In this document: positions 9,628 through 20,538 of the stretch, piece after piece
How positions within the stretch are numbered: the stretch's first letter is position 1
Layout of the letters: each line of letters starts with the position of its first letter
Source: PFL42 sp963789825
GTDB lineage: Bacteria > Chloroflexota > Anaerolineae > Anaerolineales > E44-bin32
Reading direction: 5' to 3'
DNA: 64,000 nt
Assembly (NCBI GenBank): GCA_963789825.1
Contig: CAWBME010000007.1
Location: 310,001 to 374,000 of the forward strand
Translations under genes and position numbers: made by a program
Notes under the pieces: model-generated
The model's input: only the letters and a program-made list of their open reading frames with translations
Told to the model about the DNA's origin: nothing
Databases searched by the model: none

Positions 9628-10968
9628 CTACCCCTCCAGCAGCGCCAGCACGACCGGCAGGAGCTGCTTCTTGCGCGAGACCAGGCCGGCGGCTTCCAGC
9701 GTTCCATCCGCCGCCTGGACGTAGGGCAACTCGTCGAGCGCGGCCGGCGTGCCGCTCAGCACGATCCGGCTGCAGGCGGCGACGATGTCGGTGACCATGA
9801 GCATGGCAAAGTCCAGGCCGCGTTGGTCGCGCAGCCGGTCCAGCGCCTGCGATAGCACCGGCAGCAAGCTGCCGATCTCCACCAGATCGGTGACCTCGAC
9901 CTGGGCGATGCCGAAGCGCAGGCCAGCCGTATCATACAGCTTCAAGTCGCTGGTGACGACGTCGGCCGGATCGCGCGTCGCCAGCCCGGCGCCTGCCAGC
10001 AGCAGCTGCTGGCCGAAGCTTTCGCGTGTCTCGCTGGCCAGCGGGCTCCCGCCGACGAACGTCCAGCGGCTCAGGCGATCCGCCGCCCGCCGGTCGCGGT
10101 CGGTGGTCGTGGGTGAGGTCAGCTGCAGCGTGTCGGAGAGCAGACCGGCGAGCAGCAGCCCCGCCAGCTCCGGCGGTGCGCTCAACCCCGACTCCTCGAT
10201 TCGTTCGGTGACCAGGGTGCTGGTCGAGCCGACGGTATCGACCCGGAACCGGATGGGAATGCGCGTCGGCGGGTTACCCAGGCGGTGATGGTCGAGTACT
10301 TCGAGCAGGTCAGCCTCATCCAGGGCGGCCAGCGCCTGGCCGACCTCGTTGTGATCGACCAGGATCAGCTTCTGGCGCGGCGGGTTGAGCAGGTCCTGGC
10401 GGCGGCACACGCCGGCGTAGCGCCCAAGCTCGTCGACCACCCAGAAGTCGTCACGTCCTTCGCGCAGCACGCGCGGGAGCATGTCGCGGATGCGGGAACT
10501 CGCCACGAACTTGGGCACCCCGGTGTCGGCCGCCTCGCGGCTGGGCACCTCAAAGATCTCCGACAGCCGCATCTGCTCCCGCTCCGGGCGGGTGCCGACC
10601 AGGTTGCTCAGGAAGCTGAACAGGCTGATGCCCGTGATCAAGCCGAAGGGCCGGGCTTCGCCGTCCACCACCGGGGCGACCGAACCCGTGCGGTTGGCAA
10701 TCAGCCACGCATCGCGCAGCGGGCTGTCCGGCCCAACGCTGTCGAGGCGCCGGGCGACGGCCTCAAACCGAGGCGAGGCATCCGCCAGGACCTCGGGCGC
10801 CTCCAGCCCCAGCCGGTTGAGCACCCATGCCGTCTGCAAGTTGACCGGCCCGGCGCGTGCCGCCACGGCATCGGCGCCATCTCGCGAGCGCAGCAGCCAG
10901 GCGTAGCCCATGGCCGAGGAGATGGCGTCGGTGTCCGGGTTGACATGACCGATCACATGGATACGCAT
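9628..10968 (-). CDS. Manganese-dependent inorganic pyrophosphatase, family II, with CBS domains
   Basis: Hydrolyses pyrophosphate in the cytoplasm. The 446 residues show the DHH phosphoesterase marks GHVNPDTDAISSA (residues 7-19), LVDHNEVGQA and LDHHRLGN, and a C-terminal DHHA2-type domain. Between the first and second motif lie roughly 130 residues compatible with a pair of CBS domains, which in this family bind adenine nucleotides and regulate activity. Its place between xdhC and the second XDH is unusual. Pyrophosphate is released by MocA-type nucleotidyl transfer and other steps, so the link may be metabolic, or it may simply be a passenger. The start has AAAGGA upstream. Confidence 0.88.
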   Translation of the reverse strand: MRIHVIGHVNPDTDAISSAMGYAWLLRSRDGADAVAARAGPVNLQTAWVLNRLGLEAPEVLADASPRFEAVARRLDSVGPDSPLRDAWLIANRTGSVAPVVDGEARPFGLITGISLFSFLSNLVGTRPEREQMRLSEIFEVPSREAADTGVPKFVASSRIRDMLPRVLREGRDDFWVVDELGRYAGVCRRQDLLNPPRQKLILVDHNEVGQALAALDEADLLEVLDHHRLGNPPTRIPIRFRVDTVGSTSTLVTERIEESGLSAPPELAGLLLAGLLSDTLQLTSPTTTDRDRRAADRLSRWTFVGGSPLASETRESFGQQLLLAGAGLATRDPADVVTSDLKLYDTAGLRFGIAQVEVTDLVEIGSLLPVLSQALDRLRDQRGLDFAMLMVTDIVAACSRIVLSGTPAALDELPYVQAADGTLEAAGLVSRKKQLLPVVLALLEG

Positions 10969-11026
10969 TCGCTCTATCGTCCTTTCGGACCCGCTCCACG
11001 TCGCCGGCGCTGCCGCCTGGGTGCCG

Positions 11027-14024
11027 TCATGGGATCGGCGTCAGCGCCCGCCACAAGCGCTCCGGGGTGATCGGAATCACATCGACGTTCGCCCCGCAGG
11101 CATCGAGCACGGCGTTGCCGACAGCCGGCGCCACGCCATCCAGCGGGATCTCCCCGGCGGCCTTCACACCGAACGGGTGAGAAGGCTCGATCGTCTCGAC
11201 GAAGATCGTCTCCAACGCCGGCATCTCGTCGGCGGCGAAGATATGATAGTCGCGCAGATCGACCTCGCGCGCCCGGCCCTGGTTGTCGTAGACCATCTCC
11301 TCGCATACGGCGTAGCCCAACGCCTGCGTCATCCCGCCCTCGGCCTGGCCGGAAGCAGTCAGCGGGTTGATGATTACGCCGGCGTCGACGGCGATCACCA
11401 GCCGGTCGACCTGGATCTGACCGGTCTCGATATCTACGGTGACCTCGGCAAACTGAGCGGCGAATGGCGGCGGCGCCACGGGCGGACACGTACGAGCCGA
11501 CCCCCATGATCTGCTCCTGATCCTCGTGATGCAGTGCGTTGAGGGCGATCTGGGTCATGCTGACCGAGCGGCCGTCCGGCGACCAGGCCTGCCGATCGGC
11601 GAGGCGGATCTCCTGCGGCTCGAGCCCCGGTCCCCCGGCGGCCGACAGCATACGCGCCGCCCGCCAGCGGATCCGGTCGGCGGCCATCTGCGCTGCCCGA
11701 ATGACGGCCGTCCCGGAGATGTAGGTCGTGCTCGAGGCGTAGGCCCCCTTGTCGAACGGGGTGAAGTCGGTGTCGGAGGAATAGACCAGGATATCCTCGA
11801 CCGGAACGCCGAGCACTTCGGCCGCCTGTTGGGCCAGGACGGTGTCCGAACCCGTGCCGATGTCGGTGGCGCCGACGAGCAGGTTGAAGGATCCGTCGTC
11901 GTTCATCTTGAGGCTGGCGCCGCCCATGTCCAGGTAGGGGATGGCCGTGCCCTGCATCACCATCGCCACGCCGATTCCCCGACGCAGATGCGGTTTGCCG
12001 GTCACGGCGTGCCAGGCGGGATTGCCATGCTTGTCCTGCCAGCCGATGGCGGCCGCGCCGCGCTGAACGCAGTCCTCCAGACCGCAGGTGTTGATGATCT
12101 CCGGCCGGGGCTCACGCCCCTCCGACCAGGAGGCGCTGAAGGGATGCACTTCGCCGGCGCGGATGGCATTCTTCAGCCGGAAGGCCAGTGGATCGATGTC
12201 CAGCGCACGGGCGATCTTCTCCATCTGGCGCTCGACGGGCCAGAAGCCCTGAGGCACACCGTAGCCGCGGTAGGCCCCGGCCGGCGGCGTGTTGGTGTAG
12301 ACGACATCGGCGTGGAAGCGGATGTTGGGCGACGTCCGGTAGCTCCCGTCGCCTACGTACAGCGCCATCGCCTTGTGGCCGGTGTTGCCGGCGACGGTCA
12401 GTCCATGACTTCCGTAGGCGCCGGTGTCGCTCAGGCAGACCATCTCATGCGCCGTGATCGTGCCGTCGCGCTTCACGCCGGTGCGCAGCGTGATGCGCAT
12501 CGGATGCCGCGAGCGGGCGGCGAAGAACTCCTCCGCCCGGGTGTACTCGAAGCGCACCGGTCGGCCGGTGGCGATCGTCAAGTGGGCAGCCACATCCTCG
12601 ATCAGCACTTCCTGCTTGCCGCCGAACCCACCGCCAATCCTCGGCTTGATCACCCGGATGCGCTTCGGCGCCAGGCCGAGCACCGGCGCCAGCATGCGGC
12701 GCACGTGAAACGGCACCTGCGTGCTGCTGCGGATCACCAGCCGATCGTCTTCGTCCCAGTAGGTGATGACCACGTGCGGTTCGATGGACACCTGCTGGAC
12801 CTTGGGGACCTGATAGCTCCCCTCGAAAATCTGATCCGCCTGGCGGAAGCCCTCCTCCACATTCCCGATGTCGACGTGGATCTGCGCCACTCGGTTGATG
12901 GCCGGATCGGACTCGGCGAAATTGACGTAGTCCGGCTCGTCGTGCACGATCGGCGCGCCGGGCTGCATCGCCTGGGCTGGATCGAGCAACGACGGCAGCG
13001 TCTCGTACTGGACCTCGATCAACCCGAGCGCCTGCTCGGCAATTGCCTCGCTCTCGGCGGCCACGAAGGCCACCCGATCGCCAACGAAGCGCACCTTGGA
13101 GTCCAGCGAGAAGGTATCCAGCGGCGCCGGCAGCGGATCGGACTGCCCGGCAGTGGTGTAGGGGACGCGCGGCAGGTCCTGCCAGGTGAGCACCGCCGCC
13201 ACGCCGGGCAAGGCGCGCGCGGCGCTGACGTCGATGCGTCGGATGCGGGCATGGGCGTGCGGACTGTGCAGCACCTTGGCGACCAGCATCCCGCGCATCT
13301 CGACGTCGGCGGTGAAGGCGGGCTTGCCCTGTACCAGCTTGACCGCATCGACTTTCGGCTCGGGCTTGCCGATCACCGAGCGCGGCTCGGCCTGTGGCGG
13401 GACCTGGATGCGCGGCAGCAGCCGCAGACGGGTGGCCAGATCGCTGCCGCCGGCCTCCGGGGACTCGGGCTCGCCGCCAGTCGGCGCGAAGAGGTCCCGC
13501 GGCGCCGGCAGCGGACCGTCGATCGCTTCTACGGCCTCGCCGCGCAGCACCGCCGCCGCCCGCAGCACCGCCTGTACCGGCTTGATGTACCCTGTGCAAC
13601 GACACAACACGCCGGCCATCGCCTCACGCACCTGAGCTTCTGTCGGATCGGGCGTGCGCACGAGCAAAGCCCGCGCGGCGAGAATCATGGCCGGCGTGCA
13701 GAAGCCGCATTGGATCGCGCCCGTCTCGACGAAAGCCTGCTGCAGTGGATCCAGGCCGGACGTGTGACGCCAGCCCGGCGCCGGGTGTTCGCCGATCGCC
13801 TCGATGGTCGTTACCTCGTGCCCATCAGCCTGTCCGACGAGCATCACGCACGAGTTGACCAGCACCCCATCGAACAGCACCGCGCAGGCGCCGCACTCGC
13901 CAGTCTCGCAGCCGTGCTTCACGCCGAAGACCCCGAGATGCTCGCGCAGGGTTTCGAGCAGCGTTGTCCCGGGTGCCAGGTCGAGTTCGACCGGTGTACC
14001 GTTCAGGCGGAAGTGGATCCTCAT
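11027..14024 (-). CDS. Fused 2Fe-2S and molybdenum subunit of a xanthine dehydrogenase-family enzyme (enzyme 2), frame break near 11485
   Basis: About 999 codons. Residues 1-160 form the ferredoxin-like domain (CETGECGACAV, then CGFC and CRC). The remainder is the molybdenum-binding part, with GIGGGFGGKQE-like (RIGGGFGGKQE), GAYRGYGVPQG and IGTGSDTVLAQQAAEV. Near 11485 the frame changes: SYVSAR continues in the next frame as VAPPPFAAQFAEV and runs to AAGEIPLDG (catalytic Glu) and the stop at 11027. One extra base in TCCGCCCGTG explains it. Both sides are intact, so I treat this as one gene with a probable sequence error. The start overlaps the FAD subunit stop (ATGA). Substrate unknown; a purine or other heterocycle is likely. 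Confidence 0.85.
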
Positions 14025-14800
14025 CGGACCAGCTCCTGGGCGAGCCGCCGTGTCAACACTGCCGCAACGTGGGCTCGGTAAGCGGCCGATGCCCACTCGT
14101 CGCCGGCCTGCGAGTAGGCTGTGGCTGCCGCAGAGGCTGCCGCCTCGAGGTCGCCGCGCTGCAGCGCCACCTCGGCCGCCGGGACGCGCAGCGGCCGGGA
14201 TCCGTGCCCCCCGAGCACCAGGCGAAACTCGGACTTCCCCCCCTTGCCTTCGGACTTCCCCAAGGCGACACACACGATCGGCCGGTCCTTCGGGGAGCGC
14301 GCGACCTGTTCGTAGCGCAGCGCCGCCGAGGGCCGCGCCTCGAGGCGCGTGATCAGCCTGCCCTCCAGCGCCTGCGGGCGCGCCTCCAGAAGTGAATCGA
14401 GCGACACCGTCGTGTCCCCGGGCGCAAGGCGGGCGACGGCGTCCAGCGCCAGCAGCACCGTCACCAGCGGCGAACGGCCGTCACAAGTGACGATCGTGCC
14501 GGCGACGGTGGCCATGTTGCGCAGGTTGAACGGGGCCTCGAGGCTGGCCGCAGCGGACAGCGCCGCCGGCAGGGCAGGCATCGCCTCGACCAGCGTTTGG
14601 AGCTTGCAGGTTGCGCCCAGCCGGATGGAACCCTTCTCCACCACCAGTTCATCCAGCGGCAGCTGCTGCAAGTCAACGACGGAGGAGATCTCCGACCTGC
14701 GCGGCGTGAGTGCCGTGCCACCGGCCAGCGGTCGAGCGCCTGGCAGTAGGGCGAGCGCCTTCTCGAGCGAGTCCGGCCGATGGTAGTCGATCGGATTCAT
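14021..14800 (-). CDS. FAD-binding subunit of a xanthine dehydrogenase-family enzyme (enzyme 2)
   Basis: A 259-residue medium subunit that passes electrons from the 2Fe-2S centres to FAD. It opens MNPIDYHRPDSLEKALALL, followed by ARPLAGGTALTP (the first FAD loop) and NLRNMATVAGTIVTCDGRSPL (second flavin loop, here TVAGTI). It is on the short side for the family (usually 270-300), with a compact CO-dehydrogenase-flavoprotein C-terminal domain. It overlaps the fused 2Fe-2S/Mo gene by four bases and the upstream thioesterase by four bases, so the three are translationally coupled. Confidence 0.9.
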   Translation of the reverse strand: MNPIDYHRPDSLEKALALLPGARPLAGGTALTPRRSEISSVVDLQQLPLDELVVEKGSIRLGATCKLQTLVEAMPALPAALSAAASLEAPFNLRNMATVAGTIVTCDGRSPLVTVLLALDAVARLAPGDTTVSLDSLLEARPQALEGRLITRLEARPSAALRYEQVARSPKDRPIVCVALGKSEGKGGKSEFRLVLGGHGSRPLRVPAAEVALQRGDLEAAASAAATAYSQAGDEWASAAYRAHVAAVLTRRLAQELVR

Positions 14801-15324
14801 CCGGTGCCTCTTTCTGTTGCGGCCGGGGCCGCGTCAGGCTCGTCGGGGTACACCCTCCAGCCGAGCTCCTCCAGCGACCGGCCCTGGGAGGGCAGGTCCG
14901 GCAGTTCCACCAGCAAAGCCTCGGCCTCGGCGCCGACCGTTCCGTCGGGCAGCAGGATCTGGCCGGTGGCGTTCGCCGCACGACCGCGCCGGCTGACCAG
15001 GCGGCCCACGAGCCGGAGCACAACCCCGGTTGGGATCGGCTGCCGGTAGCGGATCTCCAGCTTGGCAGTCATCATGAAGCGGTCACTGTCGGATTCCATT
15101 GCGGCTCGGCCGACGATCTCGTCGAGCATCGAGGCCACAATCCCTCCATGCACGACACCCGGGTAGCCCTGATAGTGCTCTGGAGCAAGGTACTCGCAGG
15201 CCGCCTCTCCAGGTCCGGTGCTGTAGAACGCCAGGTGTAAGCCCACGGGGTTCTCCAGGCCGCACACGAAGCAGCTGCGGGAGTTGGGCTGTTTGCGGCG
15301 CAGGGCCCGTCCATCGTCTTCCAT
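14797..15324 (-). CDS. PaaI-family hotdog-fold thioesterase
   Basis: A 175-residue single hotdog domain, probably an acyl-CoA thioesterase. CFVCGLENPVGLHLAF is the usual opening of this subgroup, and HGGIVASMLDEIVGRAA carries the conserved HGG and helix residues of the active site. RYRQPIPTGVVLRLVGRL is the matching beta strand. It lies between the LLM oxidoreductase and the FAD subunit of enzyme 2 and overlaps the latter by four bases. The physiological thioester is unknown; it may clear an acyl-CoA formed downstream of purine breakdown, or be unrelated. Confidence 0.82.
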   Translation of the reverse strand: MEDDGRALRRKQPNSRSCFVCGLENPVGLHLAFYSTGPGEAACEYLAPEHYQGYPGVVHGGIVASMLDEIVGRAAMESDSDRFMMTAKLEIRYRQPIPTGVVLRLVGRLVSRRGRAANATGQILLPDGTVGAEAEALLVELPDLPSQGRSLEELGWRVYPDEPDAAPAATERGTG

Positions 15325-15354
15325 TATTGCCTCGGCTGCCCGCGAGATCGCATG

Positions 15355-16365
<1,011 letters not shown>

Positions 16366-16470
16366 GGGCGGCTCCTCAGGTGCCGGTTGCGGGGCCTTCT
16401 CAGAGCGAGGGCTGCAGCCATCGACTGCAGTGCTCCGGTGTGACCCCCCAGGTGGGTGCAGCGGCGGGAA

Positions 16471-17088
16471 TCATACTTCCGGTACCCCGTCCGCTGACAA
16501 CTCGGCCAGCAGCCGGAGGTCCTCCGGAAGATCCAAGTCCAAGGTGAACTCCGGTGAGCGGCAGATCTGCGGTTGGACGCCGGCGGCTTCGGCCAACTGC
16601 AGGTGTCGCATGAAGCTCAGGGGTCCAAAGGCGTATTCTATCAAACCGGGGGGCGACAGCAGCAGTGCGTTCGTCCCGGAGCCGTGTCGGTCGGGGGCGA
16701 GCACGGCGCTGGGCGCGCCTTCGGCGAGGCTGACCAGGTTGACGATGGCCTCGGAGGTCAGACGCGGCAGATCCGCCGGCAATACCAGCAACTGGCAAGC
16801 CTGATGGGAGAGCACTGTGCGCCGGGCGAGTTCGAGCGCCTGGTTCAACCCACCAGGCGGTGGATCCTCGATGAAGACCGCTCCCCACTTCATGGCCAGG
16901 CTCCGAACCTCGGCGTCGCTGCTCACCACCGCGATCCGTCCGACGCCCTCGGCCCTAGTCAGAGAGTCTAACGTGTGCACCAAGAGGCTGGCACTCAGCG
17001 CCTGGCGTTCCTTCACTCCCAGGACCTGAGACAGCCGCGACTTCGAGCGGCTGAGCGGCTTGACCGGGACCACCGCCCACAGCGTCAT
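16471..17088 (-). CDS. cofC: 2-phospho-L-lactate (or phosphoenolpyruvate) guanylyltransferase
   Basis: A 205-residue GT-A-fold nucleotidyltransferase that activates 2-phospholactate or phosphoenolpyruvate with GTP for coenzyme F420 synthesis (CofC/FbiD). It opens MTLWAVVPVKPLSRSKSRLS with the family's VPVKPL...KSRL signature, followed by VVSSDAEV, LVLPADLPRL and GTNALLLSPP. The ATG overlaps the cofD stop by four bases; a longer upstream reading is inside cofD and is not credible. Length is normal for the family. Confidence 0.92.
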   Translation of the reverse strand: MTLWAVVPVKPLSRSKSRLSQVLGVKERQALSASLLVHTLDSLTRAEGVGRIAVVSSDAEVRSLAMKWGAVFIEDPPPGGLNQALELARRTVLSHQACQLLVLPADLPRLTSEAIVNLVSLAEGAPSAVLAPDRHGSGTNALLLSPPGLIEYAFGPLSFMRHLQLAEAAGVQPQICRSPEFTLDLDLPEDLRLLAELSADGVPEV

Positions 17089-18032
17089 GGCTCTCTGGCT
17101 CCGTCGGCCAGTGCCCGCGCCAGGCCGAGCATCTCGGCAGCGAGTGCCGCCCGGGAGGCGCCGTCGCGCATGATGGTGTTCGTGACCAACGTGCGCAGTC
17201 CGGTTTGGGCGATCGGCTCGGCCTCCTCGGCGTCGGCCGAATCGAGCACAAAGCCGGAGAGCACGGAGCGGAAGTGAGCGGCAATGGTCTTCGGGGAAAC
17301 CGGCAATCCGAGTTCGGCCGCCATCTTGGCCACCGGGCCCTTCAGCGCCCGCCCACCAATGATCGGCGACACCCCGACCGCAGGTTTGGAGCGCAGCAGA
17401 TCCCGGATTCCCGGCACGGCCAGAATCGGGTCGAGACTGACCCATGGATTCGAGGGCGCGAGCAGGATTGCCTCGGCCCGGGTGAGGGCCTCGACCACGC
17501 CTGGCGCCGGCCGGGCCGCCTCGGCTCCCTCGAACCGGAAGCTTCGCACAACCGGTCGGCATCCGCGGGCAACAAAGTACTCCTGGAAGGGAAGCTCTCC
17601 GTCATCGGAGCCCACGATCGTGCGCACCGGATCATCGCTCATCGGCAGCAAGGCAACACGGATGCCAAGCGAGGCGGCGATGTGCTGCGTCACCTCGCTC
17701 AGCGACAAGCCGGAGTCCAGCCGCGACGTGCGGAGGATGTGGATGGCCAGATCGCGGTCGCCCAGGCGGAACCACGTCGGGCCTCCCAGCCTGGCCAGCG
17801 AGTCCAGGAAGCCCCAAGTTTCCTCGGCCCTGCCCCAGCCGGTCTCCGGGTTCTCGATGCCGGCAAGGGTATAGGTGACCGTGTCAAGGTCCGGCGAGAT
17901 CTTCAGGCCCAGGTGCTCGAAGTCATCGGCGGTGTTGACGATGAGGGTCAGGTCTTCGGCGGGAAGTGTGCGGCGCAGGCCATCCGCCAGCCGTGCGCCT
18001 CCGACGCCACCGGCGAGCGCAACGACCTTCAT
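17085..18032 (-). CDS. cofD: 2-phospho-L-lactate transferase (F420 synthesis)
   Basis: Transfers the activated phospholactyl (or enolpyruvyl) group from the CofC product to Fo, making F420-0 or dehydro-F420-0. The 315 residues open MKVVALAGGVGGARLADGL and carry NTADDFEHLGL and SPDLDTVTYTLAG, the marks of the CofD/FbiA family. WGFLDSLARLGGPTWFRLGDRDLA and ILLAPSNPWVSLDPIL are further conserved blocks. The start shares ATGA with the end of the nitroreductase gene upstream and its stop overlaps cofC, so all three are coupled. Confidence 0.95.
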   Translation of the reverse strand: MKVVALAGGVGGARLADGLRRTLPAEDLTLIVNTADDFEHLGLKISPDLDTVTYTLAGIENPETGWGRAEETWGFLDSLARLGGPTWFRLGDRDLAIHILRTSRLDSGLSLSEVTQHIAASLGIRVALLPMSDDPVRTIVGSDDGELPFQEYFVARGCRPVVRSFRFEGAEAARPAPGVVEALTRAEAILLAPSNPWVSLDPILAVPGIRDLLRSKPAVGVSPIIGGRALKGPVAKMAAELGLPVSPKTIAAHFRSVLSGFVLDSADAEEAEPIAQTGLRTLVTNTIMRDGASRAALAAEMLGLARALADGAREP

Positions 18033-18638
18033 CGCCGGGCTACGACCTGATCCAGCGGCAGGCGGCCGGGGTCTTCCGGGGTCTCGGCAACCTCGCCCAG
18101 GATGATCGCGGCCTGCGGCTCCCAGTCCTGCGGGAGGTCGAGCGCTTGGCGCACGGCCTGCGGAGCAAAGAGGGGTGCGCACAGCCAGCAGGCGCCAAGG
18201 CCGTGAGCATGGGCGGCGAGCAGCAGATGCCCGCCGGCCAGGGCCACGCTCTGGACGGCCATCGTGCGTTCAGCGGCCTCCCGTTTGGCGTCGGCGTAGC
18301 GATCCATTGCCTGCATGCTCAGACAGAGCACGACGCACGCCGGCGCGTCCACCAGCCGTTGCCGACGCGAACTCGAGGCGCGCCTCGACCGCTCCCGGCT
18401 CCGCTCCGTCGGCCAGAAGGTCGCGGCGATGCTCCTCGGCCATGGCCTCAGCCAACCGCTGCCGCGCCGCACCCGCTGACACGACGGCGAAGCGCCAGGG
18501 CTGCCGGTTGTGAGCCGAAGGCGCCTGCGCCGCCGCATCCAGCAGCGCCTGCAGCGTCTCAGCGGAGATCGGTGTCGGCCGGAACCGTCGCACCGAACGG
18601 CGCGTCGCCAGCCAGCGACGAAACTCATGGGCATACAT
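18029..18638 (-). CDS. Nitroreductase-family FMN protein, possibly the split-off FbiB C-terminal partner; frame break near 18363
   Basis: About 203 codons. The first part, MYAHEFRRWLATRRSVRRF, has the RRSVR motif and QAPSAHNRQPWRF of the nitroreductase family. After EARLEFA the frame shifts and continues as RQRLVDAPACVVLCLSM and LLAAHAHGLGACWL to the stop that overlaps cofD. One extra base (in GCGTCGG) accounts for the break. In mycobacteria FbiB is CofE fused to such an FMN domain that reduces dehydro-F420. Here CofE is a separate gene two positions upstream, so this protein may do the same job unfused. That link is inferred from neighbours. Confidence 0.8.
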
Positions 18639-18640
18639 GC

Positions 18641-19042
18641 CTACCCCATCGCCTGCACCGCGGTCGGCTCAATCACAAACATCACTCGCTGATCAGTTGC
18701 CGGTCCAGGATAGCTGGACTTGCCCAGGTACTTGTGAGCCAGCCGGTCGATGTGCGCCCGCCCGCCAGTCTCATCCGCACCCACGACCCGGCCGCGCACC
18801 TGCAGGTAGCGGTAAGGGTCCTGCGGATCGAGAATGCACAGGGCGACTACCGGGCGCTCGGTCATGTTGCGGTCCTTGACCCGCCCGCGAGCCGTGTTGA
18901 CGCGCAGACGCCCATCCGCCACGTCGAACCACACGGGCGTCGCTTGCGGGCTTCCATCCGGCATGATGGTGGTCAGCACAGCAAACGCCTTCTTCTCGTC
19001 CTGCAACAGCTCGGCATGCAATTCCGGGATCAGCACGGTCAT
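18641..19042 (-). CDS. PPOX-class flavin/F420-binding oxidoreductase
   Basis: A 133-residue split-barrel protein of the pyridoxamine 5'-phosphate oxidase-like family, MTVLIPELHAELLQDE, with AVLTTIMPDGSPQATPVWFD, LRVNTARGRVKDRNMTERP, and YRYLQVRGRV. Its size and pattern match the many F420-dependent or F420-binding members in actinobacteria and Chloroflexota. It lies between cofE and the nitroreductase, two bases before the latter, which supports F420 use. The substrate is unknown. Confidence 0.86.
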   Translation of the reverse strand: MTVLIPELHAELLQDEKKAFAVLTTIMPDGSPQATPVWFDVADGRLRVNTARGRVKDRNMTERPVVALCILDPQDPYRYLQVRGRVVGADETGGRAHIDRLAHKYLGKSSYPGPATDQRVMFVIEPTAVQAMG

Positions 19043-19071
19043 CTACCCACTCCTCGCCAGATCTCCTCCTC

Positions 19072-19845
19072 CTAACGGAAGAGGTCTTCTTCAAGGGGAC
19101 GGATCAGGTCCGCCGCCCTGCCCGGCGGTCCGTCCGAGCTCAATCCACGCAAGTGAACCACCGGGCGTCCCTCGGCAGCCTGACCCATCAGCGCCGAAGC
19201 GCCAGCGGCGATCTCATCGGCCAGCCCGACGACGGTCGCCTGCAGCTTGTAGTGGAACAGATCCGGCTGGCCGCGCAGGTCGAGCAGCGTCGGCAAGCCG
19301 GCCGCCCCCACCGCGACTCCGACGGTGCCCAGACGCCAGGCTCGCCCATGCGAATCGGTGATCAGCACACCGGGGGCGATGCCGGAGCGGGCCTCAAGCG
19401 CCTGGCGGAGGTCGGCGGCCGACCGATCCGGGTCCGCCGGCAGACGAAGCACCCACTCCCCGACGCTCCCGTCCGGGCTCTCCACGTTCGAGTGGTCGAC
19501 GCCGGCATTGGCGCACACGAATCCCAGCCTGTGCTCGACGATGATCAACCCCGGCCGGGTGCGCAGCACGCTGCGGCTGTCCTGGAGGATCACTTCCACC
19601 AGCCGCGCGTCCTTGCCAGTCTCAGCGGCCAGTTCGAGGGCGTGCGGCGAAGGGGTGACCGCCGACAAGTTGACATGCCGTCCCTCGGCCTTCGAGACGA
19701 TCTTCTGGGTGACGACGATCACATCGTCCGGTTCGAGGTGGATGTGCTCGCGCTCCAACGCCTGCCCGATCACCTCGGCCAGGTCATCGCCGGGCCGGAT
19801 GCGGGGGATCCCGGACAGTGCGCTGAAGACGAGCCGCGCCGCCAT
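19072..19845 (-). CDS. cofE: Coenzyme F420-0:L-glutamate ligase
   Basis: Adds glutamates to F420-0 with GTP. The 257 residues match the CofE/FbiB N-terminal domain: IRPGDDLAEVI, DDVIVVTQKIVSKAEGR, CANAGVDHSNV, LITDSHGRAWRLGTVGVAVG and LADEIAAGASALMGQAAEG. The nitroreductase-like extension found in mycobacterial FbiB is missing; a stand-alone nitroreductase gene occurs nearby. Three bases separate it from the NpdG gene upstream. The Fo synthase (cofG/cofH) is not in the window. Confidence 0.95.
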   Translation of the reverse strand: MAARLVFSALSGIPRIRPGDDLAEVIGQALEREHIHLEPDDVIVVTQKIVSKAEGRHVNLSAVTPSPHALELAAETGKDARLVEVILQDSRSVLRTRPGLIIVEHRLGFVCANAGVDHSNVESPDGSVGEWVLRLPADPDRSAADLRQALEARSGIAPGVLITDSHGRAWRLGTVGVAVGAAGLPTLLDLRGQPDLFHYKLQATVVGLADEIAAGASALMGQAAEGRPVVHLRGLSSDGPPGRAADLIRPLEEDLFR

Positions 19846-19848
19846 GCG

Positions 19849-20536
19849 CTAGGTCTCCTTCGGCTCCGCACGCTCGCCGACGATGCGGATGCCGGCGCCC
19901 TTCAACTTGTAGCGGCGGTTGATACCGATCAAGACCGAGGTCAGGCTTTCGGCGACCACGGCGTTCTTCAGCGGTCCGGCGTCCCAACCGCTCAGCCCCA
20001 GCGCCTCGACCAGCTGCAGCACCTGCTCCTTTGCCGCCTTGCTGTCTCCACTGACCAGCACATCGCAGGTGGCGCCTTGGTCTTCCAGCAGGAGCTCGTG
20101 CGAGATGTTCTGGAACGCGGACACGACCTCGACTGCGTCGCCGAGAATCTGCTGCGCCTCAACTGCGGCGCTGCCTGCGGCAGGCAGGTTGACCTCGCTC
20201 AGCTTGGGTGGGACGGCCGGGTTGGTGACATCGATCAGCACCTTGCCGGCCAGCGGCGGCCTTCAGCCCCTGCAACGTGTCGCGATGGGCGCTGTAGGGA
20301 ACCGTCAGCACGGCGATATCACACGCCCCCACGGCGGCCGTGTTCTCCATGCCGCGAACCACGCCTTCCCCGAGGCGCGCGTTCAACGCGGCAGCGGCCG
20401 AGAGCGCCTTGTCTTCGCTGCGCGAGCCGATGATCACCGGATAACCGGAGCGCGCCCAGCGGTAGCCCAGCCCCTGGCCCTCCTTCCCCGTCCCCCCGAT
20501 GATCCCCAGCGTCAGCAGGATCCGCTCGCTTGGCAT
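19849..20536 (-). CDS. npdG: NADPH-dependent F420 reductase (F420H2:NADP oxidoreductase), frame break near 20255
   Basis: Transfers hydride between NADP(H) and coenzyme F420. The N-terminal part shows LTLGIIGGTGKEGQGLGYRWA (NADP-binding Rossmann loop) and VIIGSRSEDKA. After TLQGLKAA the frame changes and continues LAGKVLIDVTNPAVPPK and AFQNISHELL to the stop. A single extra base in GCCGCCGCTGG restores a normal family length of about 229 residues. It is three bases downstream of ssnA and three bases upstream of cofE. This gene links the F420 pool to NADPH and so may connect F420 with oxidations in this cluster. Confidence 0.87.
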
Positions 20537-20538
20537 GG

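Noticed and set aside
11470..11500. Programmed +1 frameshifting as an explanation of the breaks.
   Set aside because: The junctions share no slippery codon or stop context, and they occur in many unrelated genes including thrC and an ABC ATPase. Insertion errors explain them better.
11526..14081. A long plus-strand open frame (851 codons) opposite the second XDH.
   Set aside because: It is the mirror of a clear minus-strand gene. The translation is low complexity and rich in His/Arg/Gly, with no motif. Such frames are common opposite GC-rich genes.
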